Below, piece by piece: positions 24,850-37,326 of a stretch of DNA of 64,000 nt. Source of the stretch: Mixophyes australis (taxonomy: Eukaryota; Chordata; Amphibia; Anura; Limnodynastidae); NCBI GenBank assembly GCA_036250195.1, contig JAVHZZ010000008.1, positions 12,542,434 to 12,606,433 of the forward strand, written 5' to 3'. The notes under the pieces are model-generated. The model worked only from the letters and a program-made list of their open reading frames with translations, was not told where the DNA came from and searched no databases. Numbering within the stretch: position 1 is the first letter of the stretch; every line of letters starts with the position of its first letter. The position numbers and the translations under genes are program-made.

Positions 24850-25130
24850 CCCAGGAAAAAACAATGGCTCCCATTATATTTTCTAGAATTGAGAACGTAT
24901 CCCTGTGCTTACATGAAGTGTGTGCCAGCCTTAGATATATGGTGTAACAATGTAGACCCTTTTCATTTGTATAAGTGGTTTTCATCTTTGGGGGACTAAT
25001 TGTCTTGGCTCGTTTATTTTTATCTCTCATAATTATTTTTGCTTAATTAATAATATAACCAAAATATCAATCAGACTACTGTGCAATGTCAAGTTGTTTA
25101 TTTGTGTTGCTGTTTTTTGTTTTGTTTTTT

Positions 25131-25186
<56 letters not shown>

Positions 25187-26145
25187 GACATTGTAAAATC
25201 TGTTATGTGTTCTTTTTGCATTTTAGGACTTGGTAAGGACTAGATGATTGTTAGTTATGTCCTAAAACACAGATTTGAAAGAAGCTGTACTTTCCTTTTC
25301 CCATGATCGTCAATACTCAGACACGTTTCATGTTTTCCTGTTTCTTGCTTGGCCTTAAAAAACTTTAATATCAAACAGCATTAAATTTTAATGCTGCAGC
25401 TATCAGTTCGCTGCACTACAAACATTGCAATATTAGCTCGGGGATCAATTAGCTGAAATATTGCACTTTAAAGCGCTGAGCGATCTTTAATTGTAAAGAG
25501 TCTATTCCTTTCAGGAGGCTACTGTTGTTCAATGTATTGATTTATAATAGTAATATTATTCATATTTTATAAACCACCAAACTCCCAGAGATAAGGGAAC
25601 CAAACATTTCTGGTAAATGTTTCCAGGAGTTTAGCAGCAAGTCGTATTAATATAAGACACATTAAAGGTTCTGATGTACGACCAACGCCACCCGATGCAG
25701 ACAACAGCACGTTTTATAATGAACTATAGCTTTCTGGGCAATTAAAGAACACATCGGAAAAGGCCTAAATTGGAAGCCATGCATATTCATTATATGCAAC
25801 AGATCCCGGCAACAGTTGGACAATCTGTTTGTCTTAATTACGCATGAGTAATGGAGACTCTTTGACCAGCAGATTGTCGGCTCATGCCCTGGGGCCAGCC
25901 TTTGTACAAGATAAATTGCACACGTTTTTTTTCGCTGGAATAAAAATAAAAAATAAAACAAAAAAAACAGCAACTCATTTGATGGATTGTCATTCTAATA
26001 TTCTTATCAATAATTAAGAAAATGATTTGTAACTCAAGAAAAAAATATTTTTTATACTTTGTATAGCAAGTTAAGCAAGAAATACAGTATGTTTTCTTTT
26101 TTAGTGGTGGACAACGCATACATGGAACCAATGCCAAAATGGTAA
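24850..26145. other. intron sequence, only the (AT)n run recognised
   Basis: AT-rich. Also covers the character of 26740-27905 and 28105-28610, where no family was assigned. Confidence 0.5.
25133..25184. repeat. (AT)n microsatellite
   Basis: About 26 uninterrupted AT units. Confidence 0.95.
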
Positions 26146-26146
26146 A

Positions 26147-26335
26147 AGATTTAGGGCTAGAGTTACTAACCTGCGGGTTTGGAAAAGTGGAGATGTTGCC
26201 TATAGCAACCAATCAGATTCTAGTTATCATTTATTTATTGCATTCTACAAAATGACAGCTAGAATCTGATTGGTTGCTATAGACAACATCTCCACTTTTC
26301 CAAACCCGCAGTTTAGTAAATATACTCCTAAGTCT
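26147..26335. mobile_element. CCAAT-hairpin foldback MITE
   Basis: Long inverted repeat: the left arm includes GTTGCCTATAGCAACCAATC and the right arm AATCTGATTGGTTGCTATAG, with termini AGATTTAGGGCTAG and TATACTCCTAAGTCT. Each arm carries a CCAATCAG box. Short centre, no coding capacity. Confidence 0.85.
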
Positions 26336-26650
26336 TAAGGGGGTATATTTACTAATGTCCATTTTTTGTTGTAGTTTTCAAACCCACAGACACCTCATGC
26401 GGTTTTAAGCCTCAAACTGCAATATATCTTATGATAAGGAAGCTGTGTGGCGGTTTGAAAACCTCTAAACCACCTTGTAAATCCAGATGGAAAACATCCG
26501 GTTTTACCACTTCCACTACATTTCAGCCAAGCCTCCTCATCATTGGGCCCAGCCCTCTAAGAGAGGCCAGAGCAAATGGTCGTAGCCACGCAAGCTCAGT
26601 GCTGATTGGTCGGTGAGTACCAGGATTAAAATGTTCAAATATAGTTCCGG

Positions 26651-26722
26651 CTCTTGTGGCACTACAAATGCCAACATACACTGTTGCATCGGTGCATACT
26701 TGCACTTGTAGTGCCACAAGAG
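26651..26722. repeat. 72-nt inverted repeat (21-bp stem, 30-nt loop)
   Basis: CTCTTGTGGCACTACAAATGC pairs with GCACTTGTAGTGCCACAAGAG with one mismatch. Probably a decayed MITE core; pre-miRNA-like only in shape. Confidence 0.6.
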
Positions 26723-27172
26723 CAGTCACTACAAGAGCGGTCACTCCAAGTGTTGACCCTCTTGTTCAATTAATAAACTTGTATCCAGTATATAGTTAAC
26801 AAATATATAGTGCCCCCTTGAATAATAAAATTCTATATAATGCCTCCTTGTCAAAAGAAAACAAATGGCCCCGTCATTTTTCATTTAAGATGGTTCCCTA
26901 GTAAGCACTTACCTAATATCTTCTTAATATTTTCTTGATCAAACGCAATCCATATGGGGATGAAAACAAACCCCACAACGACGACACAGACCGCACGCTA
27001 GTCAATGCTTGGCGCAAAATGAGCAAGTGTCTGGTGAACACACCTACTTAGTAACTGGCCCGGCCAATCAGGAGCTGTCTATTAGTCAATCACAGGTATG
27101 AGATTGCTCCTGATTGGCTGGCCATCTCTCTCTCTCTTTCTCCTTAGGTGGCCTTCTATGTTCTCTCTATGT

Positions 27173-27174
<2 letters not shown>

Positions 27175-27216
<42 letters not shown>
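27175..27216. repeat. (AT)n microsatellite
   Basis: About 21 AT units. Confidence 0.95.
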
Positions 27217-27218
<2 letters not shown>

Positions 27219-27909
27219 TGTATAAATTGTGTGTTTGCAGTCCAGTCATGTCCACTGCTGCTGTTTTCCTGATAACAGGAGCACAGTTGTAAACATTGTT
27301 CCATATAATAATGGCCGGGAAAGCAGTTTTATTTATTTTTTTGTTACAAATACAGCCAACAACTTTATCAGTCTATTGCTCCAAATCAGAAATGGCCTTT
27401 GTAAATTAAAGCATGAAATAGGTTCTTTTAATAGAATTTCCATGGCTGAAAGCTAAGCCAGCAGGTAGGTAAATGAGGTCCCCAGCTGGGAGAGCGTACT
27501 CAGCTCCTGTGCGCGAGGCAGCTGGCGCAGAACGGTAATTGTTGGGGCAGGGAACCTCACTCTGATGGAAGACAAACAAAACAAGGTTAAAACTCACACA
27601 AATCTACAAAAAAAAAAAAAATCCCTCTACTAATGGAAACTGAATAAAACTCTGTCAGACATATAACACAGAAGCAGAATTTGGAAACGTTAAAGTTTGT
27701 TCATTTTGACAGTGTGCGGTAAATGTGAAAAATAAAAATTAACGTTTTAGACTTTGTATAGCAGAGTGGAGGCGTGACTGAGCGGTACTGAGGGGGAGGG
27801 GCCTGTCACGCCTGTGGCTATCACCAACCTTGTCTCTCCTACTCAGTAATCCACAAGCGCCCGTCCAAGGATGACTCATTACCTTCAGCTTTTACCATAG
27901 GAATACGTC

Positions 27910-28100
27910 AAGATTAAGGGCTAGATTTACTAAGCTGCGGGTTTGAATAAGTGGGGATATTGCCTATAGCAACCAATCAGATTCTAGCTGTCATTTTGTA
28001 GAAAGTACTAAATAAATGAAAGCTAGAATCTGATTGGTTGCTATAGGCAACATGCCCACTTTTTCAAACCCGCAGCTTAGTAAATCTAGCCCTAAATCTT
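27910..28100. mobile_element. CCAAT-hairpin foldback MITE, best-preserved copy
   Basis: Almost perfect palindrome: AAGATTAAGGGCTAGATTTA at the left, TAAATCTAGCCCTAAATCTT at the right. CCAATCAG and CTGATTGG lie in opposite arms, with a centre of about 30 bp (CATTTTGTAGAAAGTACTAA). Confidence 0.92.
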
Positions 28101-28612
28101 ACTACAATTTTCTTTCATGTTTTCTTTTTACTCTGGAGAACAACTAATCTCTTATTTTTGAAAATTAATTTCAGTCTCCCTGTCACAATTTTGCATCCCC
28201 TGCAAAAGCCTCGCGCTCTAGGCTGTAGCATAATCAGCAAATTGGATAATCAGGTCCTGTTCATGAAATTACATCTGTGAGTAACTTAAGTTGCACGAAG
28301 GTGGAGAATTCAAATTTTCGGGCACATCTGTCTGTCCATGGAGAACACAATCAGGTTTGGACTATTACAATTACCTGAGTAATTTGAAGAAACCTTAAGT
28401 AGGTAGAGTGACAGATCAAACAAGCCTTTATCGCCCTCTGATCACAAAATAATTACACAAATATGTCCATATTGTAGACTTTAAATACTGTGTATTTATG
28501 GAAGTAGGGGAAATGAGAATGGGGGGGGACAGGTGCAAAGTTATATTTCGCCTCCCCCCCATCATACCTCACTAAGTCACTTCTGCAACCCTAATAAAAG
28601 CTTCGGCTCTAC

Positions 28613-28803
28613 ATACTAAAGGGTAGATGTATCAAACCTTATAAACAGGAAGAGTGGAAGTGATGCCTATAGCAACCAATCAGATTCTAGTTATCATTTT
28701 CTAGAATGTACTAGATAAATGATAGCTAGAATCTGATTGGTTGCTATGGGCAACACCTTCTCTTTTTCTTTTAATAAGGTTTGATAAATCTACCCCTTAG
28801 TAC
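28613..28803. mobile_element. CCAAT-hairpin foldback MITE, second subfamily
   Basis: Same inner arms (AGCAACCAATCAGATTCTAG) but different outer parts (GGGTAGATGTATCAAACCTT at the left, AAGGTTTGATAAATCTACCC at the right). Confidence 0.88.
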
Positions 28804-29213
28804 TACAGTGATAAAAAATAATAGTAATATTGCTATAATACCAGCATGGCAATACCTTACGATAGATAGGGCCGGTGCTATCATTTCACTTTCTGCTCTG
28901 GGGCCCATGGGTGGTCCCCTCATCCACTGTTTCATGGTACACAATATGTGTGATAAATAAAATGTATTATTTTCGCCTTTACAGTGACTCCTTAGTGGCC
29001 TTTGCAGCTAAACCTTATATATTCCAGTGTGATAATAGACACAGAACTGGCCACTAGGGGGCACTAGCGAAAAGTGTCGAGAGAATCGACTAAAACTTCA
29101 TATATTGTTGGTTACCGCCATCTACATATAGACCGAGAACAATTCATGTGTGTGGTCGGTTCTGTCCAGCACTTTCACACGACTCGCCAGACGGCAATAG
29201 GACTGCTATAGTA

Positions 29214-29533
29214 TGGGCAGCGCGGTGGCTCAGTGGTTAGCACTTCTGCCTCACAGCACTGGGGTCATGAGGTCGATTCCCAACCATGGCCTTATCTGTG
29301 AGGAGTTTCTATGTTCTCCCGTGTTTGTGTGGGTTTCCTCTGGGTGCTCCGGTTTCCTCCCACACTCCAAAAACATACTGGTAGGTTAATAGGCTGCTAT
29401 TAAAATTGACCCTAGTCTGTCTGTGTGTGTATGTTAGGGAATTTAGACTGTAAGATCCAATGGGGCAGGGACTGATGTGTACAGCGCTGCTGAATTAGTG
29501 GCGCTATATAAATAACTGATGATGATGATGATA
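29214..29533 (+). mobile_element. V-SINE, full length
   Basis: Head GCAGCGCGGTGGCTCAGTGG, intact V domain, and the tail GGCGCTATATAAATAACTGA with (GAT)n. The B box is slightly altered (AGGTCGATTCC). Confidence 0.92.
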
Positions 29534-29539
29534 TTGAGT

Positions 29540-30850
29540 GGGTGGGTTTGGTATGGGGAGATCAGTCTGTTTAGGACAAAGAAATCTAAAGTAATATGGA
29601 AACTAAACCATGGCAGATTATCTGACCTTTTACTAAGGCTTTCTATGTTTCTTAGAAAGCGATAAGAGACACATGACGTTGCTTTGCAGAAATCAGTCTT
29701 GTACTTACAAACCACTGATATCTTATGATGACTGCTTTGTAAGCTGGTCATTGGCTCGCCTCTCAAATGTTGCCACCCAAGGACCGGTCTCTTATGACCT
29801 TCTGTTATGACCGCAATATAAAAACCTGCAATATACTAAAATACATAGTGAAGTCGTCCTGTCTATTCACCAGGCACCTATGACATCACTGGTAGCTAAA
29901 TTACGCCACTGGCGCCTACTGAATGGATCGACTACTTTCTTGAATACTTGCTACAGCCTCAGTGATGTCACTGGTCCTCCTGAGTTTGTAGGCTGCTTGC
30001 AAAATGTCCTTATATCAAATTAAATTAGTCTTTATTTAATATCCTAACATTTAGGGCATTTATTCCTACTAATATTAGGTATTTATGAAAAGCTTCAAGC
30101 AAAACACATATAAATTAAATACAGATGAATATTTTTGTTGCCAAAATCCCTGAGTATCTAAGAGAATCCAGTGGGCCTGAAAATATGAACATTATGGGAT
30201 GTATCCTGCTCCTTGCAACATTAAACTACACTGACTAGCCGAGGATTGGACAAGTATATAGTATATAGTTTTATTAACAATAGGGACTTGTGACTCCGTG
30301 ATCCTATAGCATTAGTATACGGATGTATGCTTCTGTGTTTCAGTCCAATAGATAATGTATAATTCTTATTTTCTCCATTTGGGAGCTGAGCTGTTCAATT
30401 TTCAGAATGTATGCATCTGATTGTCCTGTATAATCTGACAATAATTTAATACAATGTGTCAGCCCGGCAAACATTCATTTTCTGTTAAGGCATCTGCACT
30501 GTACCAGACAGACATCCCAGGCTCTTCCAGTTACATCCTGTACTCGGTTTGTCATACAAACGTCCCCTCTAAACATCTTTTCTTTCTGTGCGATTTGAAT
30601 GCACAAAAGCCCCTCAATCTTGGGATCGTCAGTTGACAGCACCGAGATCCAGCAGTTAGCGACTTATTAGGGGCCGTTTAAAAAAGACATGAGTAAAAAA
30701 AGGCAAGAGTGTATCATCAGGCTTTTCCCATTTGTCCTTTATAGAGTAATATATTGGCGCTTTTGGATCTGTACAGAACGCAGCAGAACAATGAGCAGTT
30801 GGTATAACTAGTATATAACTAGGGATCCTCTTTGTAGCTATGGCATCGCA
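29540..30850. other. intron sequence, nothing recognised
   Basis: No inverted or tandem structure noticed. Confidence 0.5.
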
Positions 30851-30854
30851 AATT

Positions 30855-31088
30855 GGTGGCTGGACCCTGCCCCCGCTTCACACGGCTCTGCTTTAAAAGG
30901 GAGAGCTGTGTGCACCTAACAGTAGTGCAGGCAGCATTGCCCATGTATATTATAGGGATAGGAAAGAGTTGGAGAGCAGCCAAGCACTGTCTAAAATTAT
31001 AGCTACGCCCCCATGCATGCTGGTCACGCCCACTGGCGGCGTGGTGTGGAAACCCCCCCCCCCCTCTACAAATCCTACATTTGCCCCG
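30855..31088 (-). mobile_element. AGGGGCAAACG-family MITE, truncated
   Basis: Reverse copy matching 37763-38061 from the GTCCAGCCACC region to the ACAAATCCTACATTTGCCCC terminus. One end is lost and the other abuts a truncated V-SINE. Confidence 0.82.
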
Positions 31089-31292
31089 TGTGGGTTTCCT
31101 CCGGGTGCTCCGGTTTCCTCCCACGCTCCAAAAACATACTTGTAGGTTAATTGGCTGCTAACAAATTGACCCTAATCTGTCTGTGTGTGTGTGTATGTTA
31201 GGGAATTTAGACTGTAAGCCCCAATGGGGCAGGGACTGATGTGAGTGAGTTCTCTGTACAGCGCTGCGGAATTAGTGGCGCTATATAAATAA
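31089..31292 (+). mobile_element. 5'-truncated V-SINE fused to a hAT-like MITE fragment
   Basis: Starts abruptly inside the V domain (GTGTGGGTTTCCTCCGGGTG) straight after an inverted MITE end at 31088, so the tRNA head is gone. The 3' tail is normal and is followed by an (ATA)n-like run and then a LINE piece. Confidence 0.85.
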
Positions 31293-31349
31293 ATGGTAAT
31301 TATATAAATAAATGGTAGTAATAAAAATAAATAATAAATAATAATAATA

Positions 31350-31441
31350 ATAAAAGGGGCAGACATACGGGTGACACATGGGGTGAGCCAGTGTAAGGGG
31401 ATCTGAGGGCAAGAAGCAGCAGTGGGAGAGATGGAGGATGA
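31350..31441 (-). mobile_element. short LINE 3' UTR piece
   Basis: GGGTGAGCCAGTGTAAGGGG and GATCTGAGGGCAAGAAGCAG match the LINE copy around 20358-20430 closely. It sits directly behind the truncated V-SINE at 31089. Confidence 0.6.
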
Positions 31442-31444
31442 AAA

Positions 31445-32255
31445 ACATATAGTTTCAACAGACTTGATGTTTTCTCAGCACAATAACACTTAAACCCCTA
31501 CCCACCAATTTCCAACAGTTTTTCACCTTTATAGTTTAATAATAAAGTAATATTCTATCTTCAGTAAACTTTAATTAACTTGCTGTAATGCACCATCCTG
31601 CAACTTTTGCTAGGTGCAGTGCTCTTTATAGCTTCCTTTACTACTTTTAGACGGTAATATAATAAAACAGAGCTTTTTTTTTTAATATCATTTATTTTTG
31701 CTGTCCTGAGACACAATTATATTTAATGCAGAGAGCACAGCTGAACCCTACCTGATCCTTTAAACACACAAGGTGAATAATAAATAAAAGCAAATAAAAA
31801 AGCTGAAAGGAATAAATAATGTTATGAGTCAGGGGAAGACGTACAAGTTATAAATTCCTTTCACCAATACTACAGTAGCTAGAAGCCATTTGTAGGTGAA
31901 CCTATTAGAATCTAGAAGGAAGACAAAGGTCAAACAAGTACAAAGTAATCCTACGTATGGATCAAATGAGGAAATAAATATGAAAAAAAAACAATGATTA
32001 ACATGATTTAAAGGGAGAATATTTTCTAACTCAATTTTTTTTTTATTTTCCGGAATATGATTGCAATTTATTTTAATTCAAAATGATATTGGATGTATTA
32101 TATAGATGAAAGGTGCCCGATCTCAGTCCTCAAGAGTTACCGACAGTTCATGTTTTCAGGATTTCTTTAAACATGTTAATCGGTTTGGGTGGCTCGGTAA
32201 TTATTCCACCTCTTTCTACAGACAGAAATCCTGAAAACATGACCTGTAGGTAGCT
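31445..32255. other. intron sequence, nothing recognised
   Basis: AT-rich with short A and T runs. The 32775-33920 interval is similar; a more GC-balanced patch at about 33545-33720 could be tested for conservation. Confidence 0.45.
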
Positions 32256-32258
32256 CTT

Positions 32259-32555
32259 TAGGGGCAAACGCAGGATTTGTAGAGGGGGGGGGGTCTCCTC
32301 ACCACACCGCCAGTGGGCGTGACCAGCATGCATGGGGGCGTGGCTATAATTTTAGACAGTGCTTGGCTGCTCTCCAGCTCTTTCTATCCCCATAATATAC
32401 ATGGGCAATGCTGCGTGAACTACTGTTAGGTGCACGCAGCTCTCCCTTTTCAAGCAGATCCGTGTGAAGCAGGGTCCAGCCACCTGAATTATACAGTGCC
32501 CCAGGCTTGGAGGGGGGTTTCCAGGCACTATGAAACCCCCCTTCGGTTTGCCTAT
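32259..32555 (+). mobile_element. AGGGGCAAACG-family MITE with 6-bp target duplication
   Basis: Starts TAGGGGCAAACGCAGGATTT and ends TTCGGTTTGCCTAT. Perfect 6-bp duplications GCTCTT lie at 32253-32258 and 32556-32561. 297 bp, non-coding, hAT-like. Confidence 0.9.
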
Positions 32556-32619
32556 GCTCTTGAGGACTGGGTTTGAGCACCTCTGCTATAGCTCATCTAG
32601 TCAATGATACATCTCTTGT

Positions 32620-32770
32620 TTATACTGGCCCACTCTTCTGGAAGGTCCGGTAGACTCCAGAATTCCGTGTAGGTCTTCCGGACTCCCGGGAGAGCAGGCA
32701 ATTCTCCCGCATCCTTCTCACTTCCTAGTGAAGTGGGCAGGATGTGAGCCTCAGTGACGCGATTTGAGAT
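32620..32770 (+). mobile_element. truncated CATACTTGCC-family MITE (left part)
   Basis: GTCTTCCGGACTCCCGGGAG and AGCAGGCAATTCTCCCGCAT match the left half of the 39447 copy. The right half is absent. Confidence 0.6.
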
Positions 32771-33921
32771 GCATGCCGCCATTTTGTACAGGAGTCATTG
32801 TTGCTATTACTGTTTAATTCTTCATTTATATAGAACCTATTCTGCAGCACTGTAAAATGAGAGGAATTTACCACTGCCACAAATTAGGGACGGATGAAAA
32901 CAAAGCTGCCGTAGGGTAATCCCGGACGAACGTATAAGATCCAACAGTCTTGATGTGTGGACCTCTAAATGGGAGGGGCTTATTGGAAAGTAGGTGTGTT
33001 CTAAAACAAATAGGGCTGTGGCTTAGCAGAACAGGGCGGAGTTTGGACGGACTGGAGTCAAAGGTTTATGGATTGGGGCGGGGTTAATCTTGCATTGAAA
33101 TATTGACTTAGTATGACACTAAAAGTGGTACAGGTAAAAGGATCAACAAACACAGCAAAGCATCAGAAATAATGAAACCTGTGTCAAATTATGTCATTTC
33201 ATTTTAAACATTTTAACAAAATGTACTTCCACCATAGTTTTCATTTAAACAGTAAAAAAAAAATATAACATACCGGCATGTTAAAAGTTTTTTTTTTTAT
33301 ATAGCTGAGATTTGCAACTGACACATTTACGAGCTTAGTTACTAAAAGTATGGATGCACAGCAATAGCAAATAATTACTGTTTAAAAACAAGCCACAACA
33401 TGAAAATATAATACAAAACTGTCAAGGAAATTGGTCTCCTGCTGAAAACTGCTACAAATTACCAGAAACACACAGACTTTGTAAAAAGTAAATGTTTAAA
33501 CAAACCCAATATACTATTATTTGCAATGCAAATGAAAAATGACTAGTCACAACTCTTCCCGAGGATCACAGTGCCGTAAATGAGAGGTTCGGCTGTAACA
33601 CCGGAGTATATCACAGTGCAAGGCAACCTGCGGACATCCATCTGCTGCAGAACTGCGTTATCCAAAGTCTGCCCGGCCTGATGCATTCTGGGAAAACCAA
33701 CAGCTGAAGAGCCACAGGTTGCTTATACCTGGTGTATACTGAATATATGACAGCGAACTGCATTGCAATACTGCAGCTAATAATGCCTAGGATGGCTATT
33801 TAAAGGAACACTAACCGTAATGGTTTCCTTTCTATATTTGTGCTGTGTGCAAGTAAATGTGAAAATACTGCTTGTTTTTTTAATGTTCTGTGTTTGGATT
33901 AAGATCCTTTTGTGAGAGACA

Positions 33922-34105
33922 GTGGGATAAAATAATGAAACCTTCTAAAAAGAAAAAGTGGAGGTGTTGCCCATAGCAACCAATCAGATTCTGGCTGTCA
34001 TTTATATAGTACATTCTATAAAATGATAGCAAGAATGTGATTGGTTGCTACAGTCAACACCTCCCGTCGCCAATTTTTAGCAGGTTTGAAAAATCTACCA
34101 CATAA
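33922..34105. mobile_element. CCAAT-hairpin foldback MITE, diverged
   Basis: Left arm GTTGCCCATAGCAACCAATC, right arm AATGTGATTGGTTGCTACAG. The outer arms are degenerate. Confidence 0.82.
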
Positions 34106-34191
34106 ATTATTAAATTATTAGAGGCATTTAGATATTTAGAGGCAATGCATGAAGTGGCATCCATGTTTAAAGTACACCCATCGCCTATATA

Positions 34192-34316
34192 CAGTGGAGG
34201 CAGCCATTTTGTGGCTGAACCAATGTTTCAGATTTTGATGATAGCTAGAATCTGATAGGTTGCTATAGGCAACACCTCACATTTTCATTTTGGAAGGTTT
34301 GCTATGTCTAAGGTTT
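34192..34316. mobile_element. fragment: GGAGGCAGCC terminus plus half of a CCAAT-hairpin MITE
   Basis: CAGTGGAGGCAGCCATTTTG matches the left terminus of the element at 38737. It is followed by only the right arm of the hairpin family (GATAGCTAGAATCTGATAGG). The same two families are nested at 38737-39090, so this may be a deleted copy of that arrangement. Confidence 0.6.
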
Positions 34317-34319
34317 CAG

Positions 34320-35320
34320 CAAACACATATAAGACACTGTCTTATCTGAAGAGACAATGGTCAGAGGAAATACAGAAAACATGTCTGCACACATTTTCAT
34401 ACCAACGTATTTCTTTATAAGGCCGTTACATAAATCATATAAGAAAGCTGGCTGCTGTTAAATACTGTTGCTTTGTGATAAGATGAAAGAAAAAAATGTA
34501 TTTTCCATTATATTAATTTCCTCCATCAACCCACAGATCGTCAAACATCACAGCATTTCAGTATTACTTCAAGTAAAGGACATTGAATACGAAAAGTTTT
34601 TTCTCAGAGACAATGCTCCTCAGTAAATCCTCTAATAGTCAATAAGGCAACAAATAAGTATGGGTTTGGGTGTATGACTGAGCGGATTGCGCCGGGGGCG
34701 TGGCCTAAGTTGTTCTAATTTTATCATTATCAATCCTGGGAGATATGAGAAACAGTGTAGAGCTAAGCCAAACATTATCTTGGAATCTGAAGATTTTGGT
34801 CAATTCGGGACTACCAAACTAAAATTCTTTGAACAACAATTCTGTAAAAAAAAAAAAAAAAAAAAAAAGTTGACAGATTGAACACATTTGCAATATAAAT
34901 ATGTATTTTAAGGGGGTAGGAGATGTCATCTCAAGGGTAGGATGTGAACCCAACACATTAGGATCACATCCAGTCCTTCAACCTCTTCCTTCAGGTATGT
35001 GACCAGGGGATTGTTACCTCTTTATGTCTCAAAACAATTTCATACAACTCTTTTTCTTTTTTTTTTAACCCTGAAATAAGAGAGTTGGGGAATTGTTTTG
35101 GAAAAAAAGTATGTATATAATAAATATTTACACGCAGAAAACAGCAAGAGATTCAACTTATTTCTATTTCAGTCATTGCAGCATAAACATCTGCTACATG
35201 TTCAGTGTTTTTTTCTCAGAAATTCCAAAACTGATGAGACAACTGTTTGAGTTGGATGTTTCAACTTCTTTTTATATAAAGGTGGATTTGACATCAGAAA
35301 CTTGACAGGAGACTCACATC
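34320..35320. other. intron sequence with A23 run only
   Basis: Nothing else recognised. 35795-36285 and 36590-37325 are also unassigned. Confidence 0.5.
34846..34868. repeat. A23 homopolymer
   Basis: Uninterrupted adenines. No retrocopy body is recognised upstream, so it is not called a processed pseudogene tail. Confidence 0.9.
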
Positions 35321-35324
35321 ACTA

Positions 35325-35790
35325 AGTTGTGCTTCTGGGGCACCCTGCTCCTTCCACTATATAACTCTCAGTTTCTGCTACATTAATTCAGCTCCTCACA
35401 TCATGTCGCTGCCCCATCACATGCAGCCCTGTCCTCACTAACACATCACTCATATCCTGATATACTCTGTGCTGCTGGAGACCCTGCTCCTTCCACTATA
35501 TAACTCTCAGCCTGTGGCTTCCTGCTGCCCCCATCCTCACATCATGTCACTGCCCCTGTCACATACAGCCCTGTCCTCACTAACACATCACTCATATCCT
35601 GATATACTCTGTACTGCTGGGGACCCTGCTCCTCCCACTATATAACTCTCAGTCTGTGGCTTCCTGCTGCCTCCATTCCCCTCCTCACATCATGTCACTG
35701 CCCCTGTCACATGCTGCCCTGTCCTCAGTAACACAATTACATCAGATAGGACCCTACCTCAGCTCACTCCTGAAATACACTGTGCTGCTG
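35325..35790. repeat. ~140-bp tandem repeat, about 3.3 units
   Basis: The phrase ACCCTGCTCCTTCCACTATA recurs at 35342, 35481 and (one change) 35623. Each is followed by TAACTCTCAG, TCACATCATGTC, GCCCTGTCCTCA and CTGATATACTCTGT. Units vary by a few bases in length. Confidence 0.88.
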
Positions 35791-36287
35791 TGAGCATTCT
35801 GATAATGATGATGATGATATCTTAGCGAGAAGGGGAGAGTGGTGTGATGTTCTTTATAATACAGATGTGACACAGAAAAACTACCAGGCTGGTATAAAAT
35901 AGGAGGGATCCTGAGTCTGGGGTGCAATGAAGCAAGCAGCCCTTTGTATTTCTTGTAACATTAACACACCACACTTGTAATAAATCACTACACACTGCGT
36001 GAGGCAGGAGACCATAGGAAAGTACACAAAATAAATTTCACCTCATACATTTTACCCATTAAAAAGCTTATAGGAATCTCTTTTTCTCCATCGTCCAACT
36101 GGAAATGTTAATTAAGTAATACAAATAGACGGCCGCAACACCATGTCTCAACACAAATGACACTTACGACAGCCTGCGACTTGAGAGGCGCAACGCTGCA
36201 CAACCAGTCCTAGGAGGAGAGGGTGCCGCTCCCACCTCCCGCCTGCTATGGTAAGCAGCAGCTTTGTTCAGAACGGGCACTCAGAGA

Positions 36288-36586
36288 ATAGGCAAACAGA
36301 GGGGGGTTGCCTAGTGCATGGAAACCCCCTCCAAGCCTGGGGCACTGTATAATTGAGGTGACTGTACCCTGCTCCCGCTTCACACGGCTCTGCTTGAAAA
36401 GGGAGAGCTGCGTGCACCTAACAGTAGTGCAATCAGCATTGCCCATGTATATTATGGGGAAAGGAAGAGTTGGAGAGCAGCCAAGCACTGTCTAATATTA
36501 TAGCTACACCTCCATGATGCATGCTGCTCACGCCTACTGGCGGCATTATGTGGAAACACGCCACTACAAATCCTGCGTTTGCCCAG
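36288..36586 (-). mobile_element. AGGGGCAAACG-family MITE, minus orientation
   Basis: Starts ATAGGCAAACAGAGGGG and ends AATCCTGCGTTTGCCCAG. Flanks CAGAGA and CAGAGG match at five of six positions. Confidence 0.87.
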
Positions 36587-37326
36587 CAGAGGTTAAGGGA
36601 GAAGGCACCCAATCTGAAAATGAAGTATTTTTTCAGCCCGGACGGGCTGGCGGAACCCTCCTGCCGCACCTACCGAGCCTACCTTGTTCCGCCGGCTCTG
36701 GTTACGCCTCTTTTTAACCCTGTATGTGCGGGTTGACTCTTCAGATAAAACATATAGGCAGCCATACCTTATAGTACATTGCTTACAGTAAATACACCAT
36801 TTGGGTCTCCGAGTGAATGTAGACCGCTGCTTTTAAGCCAATAATTTACATACTAAACCACCTTGGACATGCCTGTGCTTCTGCCAGAAAAATCCATCAT
36901 GTAACGCGACCTCCCCGGTAACAGACAAATGCAGCTAGAAAGATAAAATTTGATGCACTTTATTCCAAATGCATTAAGGAACCTTATCTCGCTCCCTATT
37001 ACAGACTGATAAGAAAACACCAGGCACGATAGAAAGAGGTAGCTTAGGCTTTCAGAAACTCATTTTATAATCAATAATATTTTCTGTATTACTTACCATG
37101 ATAATGCGCTGGAACGTGAGAGTAAAACCTAAACTAAATAACTAAAGCTAAACAAGATAAACCAAGTTAAAGCAGTGTGTAGGAGTTAGATGTCTACAAG
37201 TATATAATTCTGACTCATAAATAATTCAGTTTAAATATGTTTTTAAAGAACACATGATACATATTTAACTCCCCATTCTCTATATTTTACAGTTATTCCT
37301 ATATAATACACAAGTGACATTAATAT

